A DNA stretch of 46,667 nt from Zygnema cylindricum (Eukaryota; Streptophyta; Zygnematophyceae; Zygnematales; Zygnemataceae): contig JBBHKE010000409.1 in NCBI GenBank assembly GCA_037447655.1, positions 453,104-499,770 on the forward strand, in the 5' to 3' direction. Made by a program: the position numbers and the translations under genes. Below, one piece after another: positions 46,557 to 46,667 of this stretch (position 1 is its first letter; the number at the start of each line of letters is the position of its first letter). Under the pieces are notes generated by a model. It worked only from the letters and a program-made list of their open reading frames with translations. It was not told the origin of the DNA and made no database searches.

Positions 46557-46667
46557 TTAGGCAGTTTCTGAAGCTTTTTCCAATTCTGCTCGCAACTGTT
46601 GCGAAAAATCATCATTTACATCATCATCATCCCAATCGTCCTCCCAGTGAGGCACATCTTCTTTCTG
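46557..46667 (-). CDS. SEM1: SEM1/DSS1 26S proteasome lid subunit, C-terminal exon (5' partial)
   Basis: The minus strand reads [18 protein letters not shown], then [15 protein letters not shown] and a stop (46559-46557). The acidic [15 protein letters not shown] motif followed by the QLRxELE helix is diagnostic of DSS1/SEM1, a roughly 70-residue protein of the 26S proteasome lid that also binds BRCA2 and the TREX-2 mRNA-export complex. About 36 residues are in the window; the N-terminal half lies beyond the right edge. The exon probably begins at or just before the window edge, because the family's second acidic cluster starts here. Confidence 0.92.
   Translation of the reverse strand, partial: QKEDVPHWEDDWDDDDVNDDFSQQLRAELEKASETA

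Noticed and set aside
1-46667. tRNA and rRNA genes
   Set aside because: I looked for tRNA-like B-box and acceptor-stem patterns and for rRNA motifs by eye and saw none convincing; a covariance-model scan would be needed to be sure.

Overview
The window is a piece of an intron-rich eukaryotic nuclear genome. It is probably from a streptophyte (green plant lineage), and a large-genome charophyte-type alga would fit. The reasons are degenerate plant-type telomere motifs (CCCTAAA), a Lon-domain protein with a plastid-like leader, a DNAJC11/OWL1 homologue, a cyanobacterial-type N-acetylmuramoyl-L-alanine amidase split by introns (which suggests a plastid that still handles peptidoglycan), Ty1/copia remains and many MITEs. 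The organism is inferred, not proven. One 694-base assembly gap (N) lies inside a DNAJC11 intron.

Layout. 1-2459 (minus, runs off the left edge): RNF170-like membrane RING E3 ligase. 3325-15473 (plus): a 13-exon DNAJC11/OWL1 gene in head-to-head arrangement with the first, with introns full of tandem repeats. 15474-20449: gene-free, with simple repeats and a nested transposon cluster (16902-19093). 20450-22353 (minus): two-exon leucine-rich-repeat protein with a tandem copy of its C-terminal coding end downstream. 23300-24714: copia retrotransposon 3' remnant. 27302-28306 (minus): intronless Lon N-terminal-domain protein. 32673-35095 (minus): five-exon STN1, a subunit of the telomere CST complex. 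36286-43084 (plus): multi-exon gene ending in an Amidase_3 catalytic domain, head-to-head with STN1. 46557-46667 (minus, runs off the right edge): last exon of SEM1/DSS1.

The genes do not form a pathway. They are ordinary housekeeping genes: membrane ubiquitin ligase, mitochondrial J-protein, plastid Lon-domain protein, telomere maintenance, peptidoglycan hydrolysis and proteasome lid. The most unusual features are the plastid-type amidase joined to an unrecognised N-terminal region, the telomere-like repeats inside the STN1 intron, introns whose tandem repeats begin at their splice sites, and the nested MITE cluster, whose arms preserve an empty site. Exon models were built by eye from reading frames, GT/AG sites and phase agreement; no alignment or transcript data were available.
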